The notes beneath the pieces were generated by a model. That model searched no databases, was not told where the DNA came from, and saw only the letters and a program-made list of their open reading frames with translations. A program made the translations under genes and the position numbers. Of a stretch of DNA of 64,000 bases, positions 63,218 to 64,000 are shown one piece after another (position 1 is the stretch's first letter; each line of letters begins with the position of its first letter). Origin of the DNA: Sediminibacterium sp. FEMGT703S (lineage in GTDB: Bacteria > Bacteroidota > Bacteroidia > Chitinophagales > Chitinophagaceae); NCBI GenBank assembly GCA_002786355.1, contig PGCO01000002.1:434001-498000 (forward strand), written 5' to 3'.

Positions 63218-63958
63218 ATGAAAAAGACTATTATCATTTGCACAATTTTATTTTGTAGTACTCATTTAAATGCACAAGTACAATTCATACAATCTGGCAG
63301 AATAGAGTTTGAAAAAAGGGTAAACCAACATGCACCCATTTTAGAAGAAGGGGAAAATATGTGGAATGTAGAAATACTCAAACAGATACCCAAATTTGTA
63401 TCAGATATTTATGAACTTAAATTTACTTCAGACAAATCTGTCTTCAAATTAGCTAAAGAAAATCCCAATAATAAATACATGTGGGGAACCAAACCCGTTG
63501 ATACAGATGTAAGTATGCAGGATTTTAAAAAAGGTATTTCCATCAGTCAAAAAGAAGTGTTTGAGAATACTTATTTAATTAAAGACAGTAGCCGAACTTG
63601 GGAATGGAAAATTGCCGATGAAACCAGAGAAATTGCTGGCTTTGAATGCAGAAAAGCCGTTACCAAAATTTGTGATTCTGTTTATGTAGTTGCTTTTTAT
63701 ACCGATCAAATTCCGGTAAGTGCAGGCCCTGAAAGTTTTGGCGGATTACCTGGAATGATATTAGGACTTGCTGTACCCAGACTAAATACCACTTGGTTTG
63801 CAACTAAGTTGGAATTGATTTCTCCCACAGTCAGTGAGTTGAATGTAAAGCAAAAAGGGAAACAAGTTAATCGATCACAATTAACCAATGAGTTATCGAA
63901 AGCCATGAAAGACTGGGGCAAAGAAGGAGCCAGAAAAATGTGGGTTACACAGCTTTAA
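63218..63958 (+). CDS. GLPGLI family protein
   Basis: From the ATG at 63218 the protein has 246 residues and a signal peptide (MKKTIIICTILFCSTHLNA). The family name motif appears as SFGGLPGMILGL near residue 180, preceded by a TREIAGFECRKAVTKI stretch. An ATG at 63191 lies inside the end of the barrel gene and would add residues before the signal, so it is rejected. GLPGLI proteins occur next to TonB-type barrels in Bacteroidota; their exact role is unknown. The protein is complete within the window. Confidence 0.9.
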   Translation: MKKTIIICTILFCSTHLNAQVQFIQSGRIEFEKRVNQHAPILEEGENMWNVEILKQIPKFVSDIYELKFTSDKSVFKLAKENPNNKYMWGTKPVDTDVSMQDFKKGISISQKEVFENTYLIKDSSRTWEWKIADETREIAGFECRKAVTKICDSVYVVAFYTDQIPVSAGPESFGGLPGMILGLAVPRLNTTWFATKLELISPTVSELNVKQKGKQVNRSQLTNELSKAMKDWGKEGARKMWVTQL

Positions 63959-64000
63959 TTTGCCTATAAAGTAATGATTATCGAGTATGTTTTTAATGCG

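Noticed and set aside
1..64000. Mobile elements, CRISPR arrays, tRNA or rRNA genes
   Set aside because: No transposase, integrase, direct-repeat array, tRNA cloverleaf or rRNA segment could be recognised on either strand.
63959..64000. Last 42 nt of the window
   Set aside because: The stretch after the GLPGLI stop shows no hairpin, promoter or start codon that can be supported.

Overview
The window is a gene-dense, AT-rich stretch of a Bacteroidota chromosome, most likely from Chitinophagales (Chitinophagaceae, Sediminibacterium-like). The evidence is a type IX secretion plug protein (DUF5103), a GLPGLI protein behind a TonB-type outer-membrane barrel, a Porin_10-type barrel, a DUF3667 protein, the absence of clear Shine-Dalgarno sites, and many TAnnTTTG promoter elements just upstream of start codons. 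No mobile element, CRISPR array, tRNA or rRNA was seen. This is mainly core genome.

Layout. 1-9.9 kb: a sensor kinase cut by the window edge, behind mazG and a DUF3667 gene on the minus strand; a secreted protein and a Gfo/Idh/MocA oxidoreductase on the plus strand; then an MFS / quinone-reductase-like / Kef-type antiporter operon on the minus strand. 10-16.4 kb: two different S9 peptidases flanking an AlkD-like gene, then a TalC/Fsa-type transaldolase. 16.4-22.7 kb: SRP RNA, an FKBP isomerase, an ABC-F protein, then a histidine kinase / pseudouridine synthase / plant-length IspH run. 22.7-36 kb: barrel, purine nucleoside phosphorylase, cold-shock protein, type IX plug, a LolE-like permease, an RNA methyltransferase divergent from a BamA/TamA-like barrel, truB, an M48 protease with a YjgN protein, and proS. 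36-48.6 kb: a lipoprotein and a FadL-like barrel, then a leftward run of rimO, two unknown small genes, an M61 peptidase, DUF389, prfC and smc. 48.6-64 kb: an AT-rich intergenic region with DnaA-box-like sites, two glycosyltransferases, ftsE-like, purM-like, ribF, holA, a membrane coiled-coil protein with a sigma-54-like promoter, an orphan histidine kinase, a DUF2807 protein, glgB, a TonB-type barrel and a GLPGLI gene.

The genes mostly serve translation and RNA modification (proS, prfC, rimO, truB, RluE- and TrmH-like enzymes, SRP RNA), envelope building (TamA-like, LolE-like, several barrels, type IX plug), replication and segregation (holA, smc) and cofactor or purine metabolism (ribF, purM, PNP, ispH). 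No obvious new defence or biosynthetic system is present. The points most worth a second look are regulatory: possible leaderless transcripts, two sigma-54-like promoters, a palindrome joining the SRP RNA and FKBP promoters, a hairpin in the prfC leader, a possible replication origin beside smc, and an uncharacterised lipoprotein/coiled-coil gene pair.
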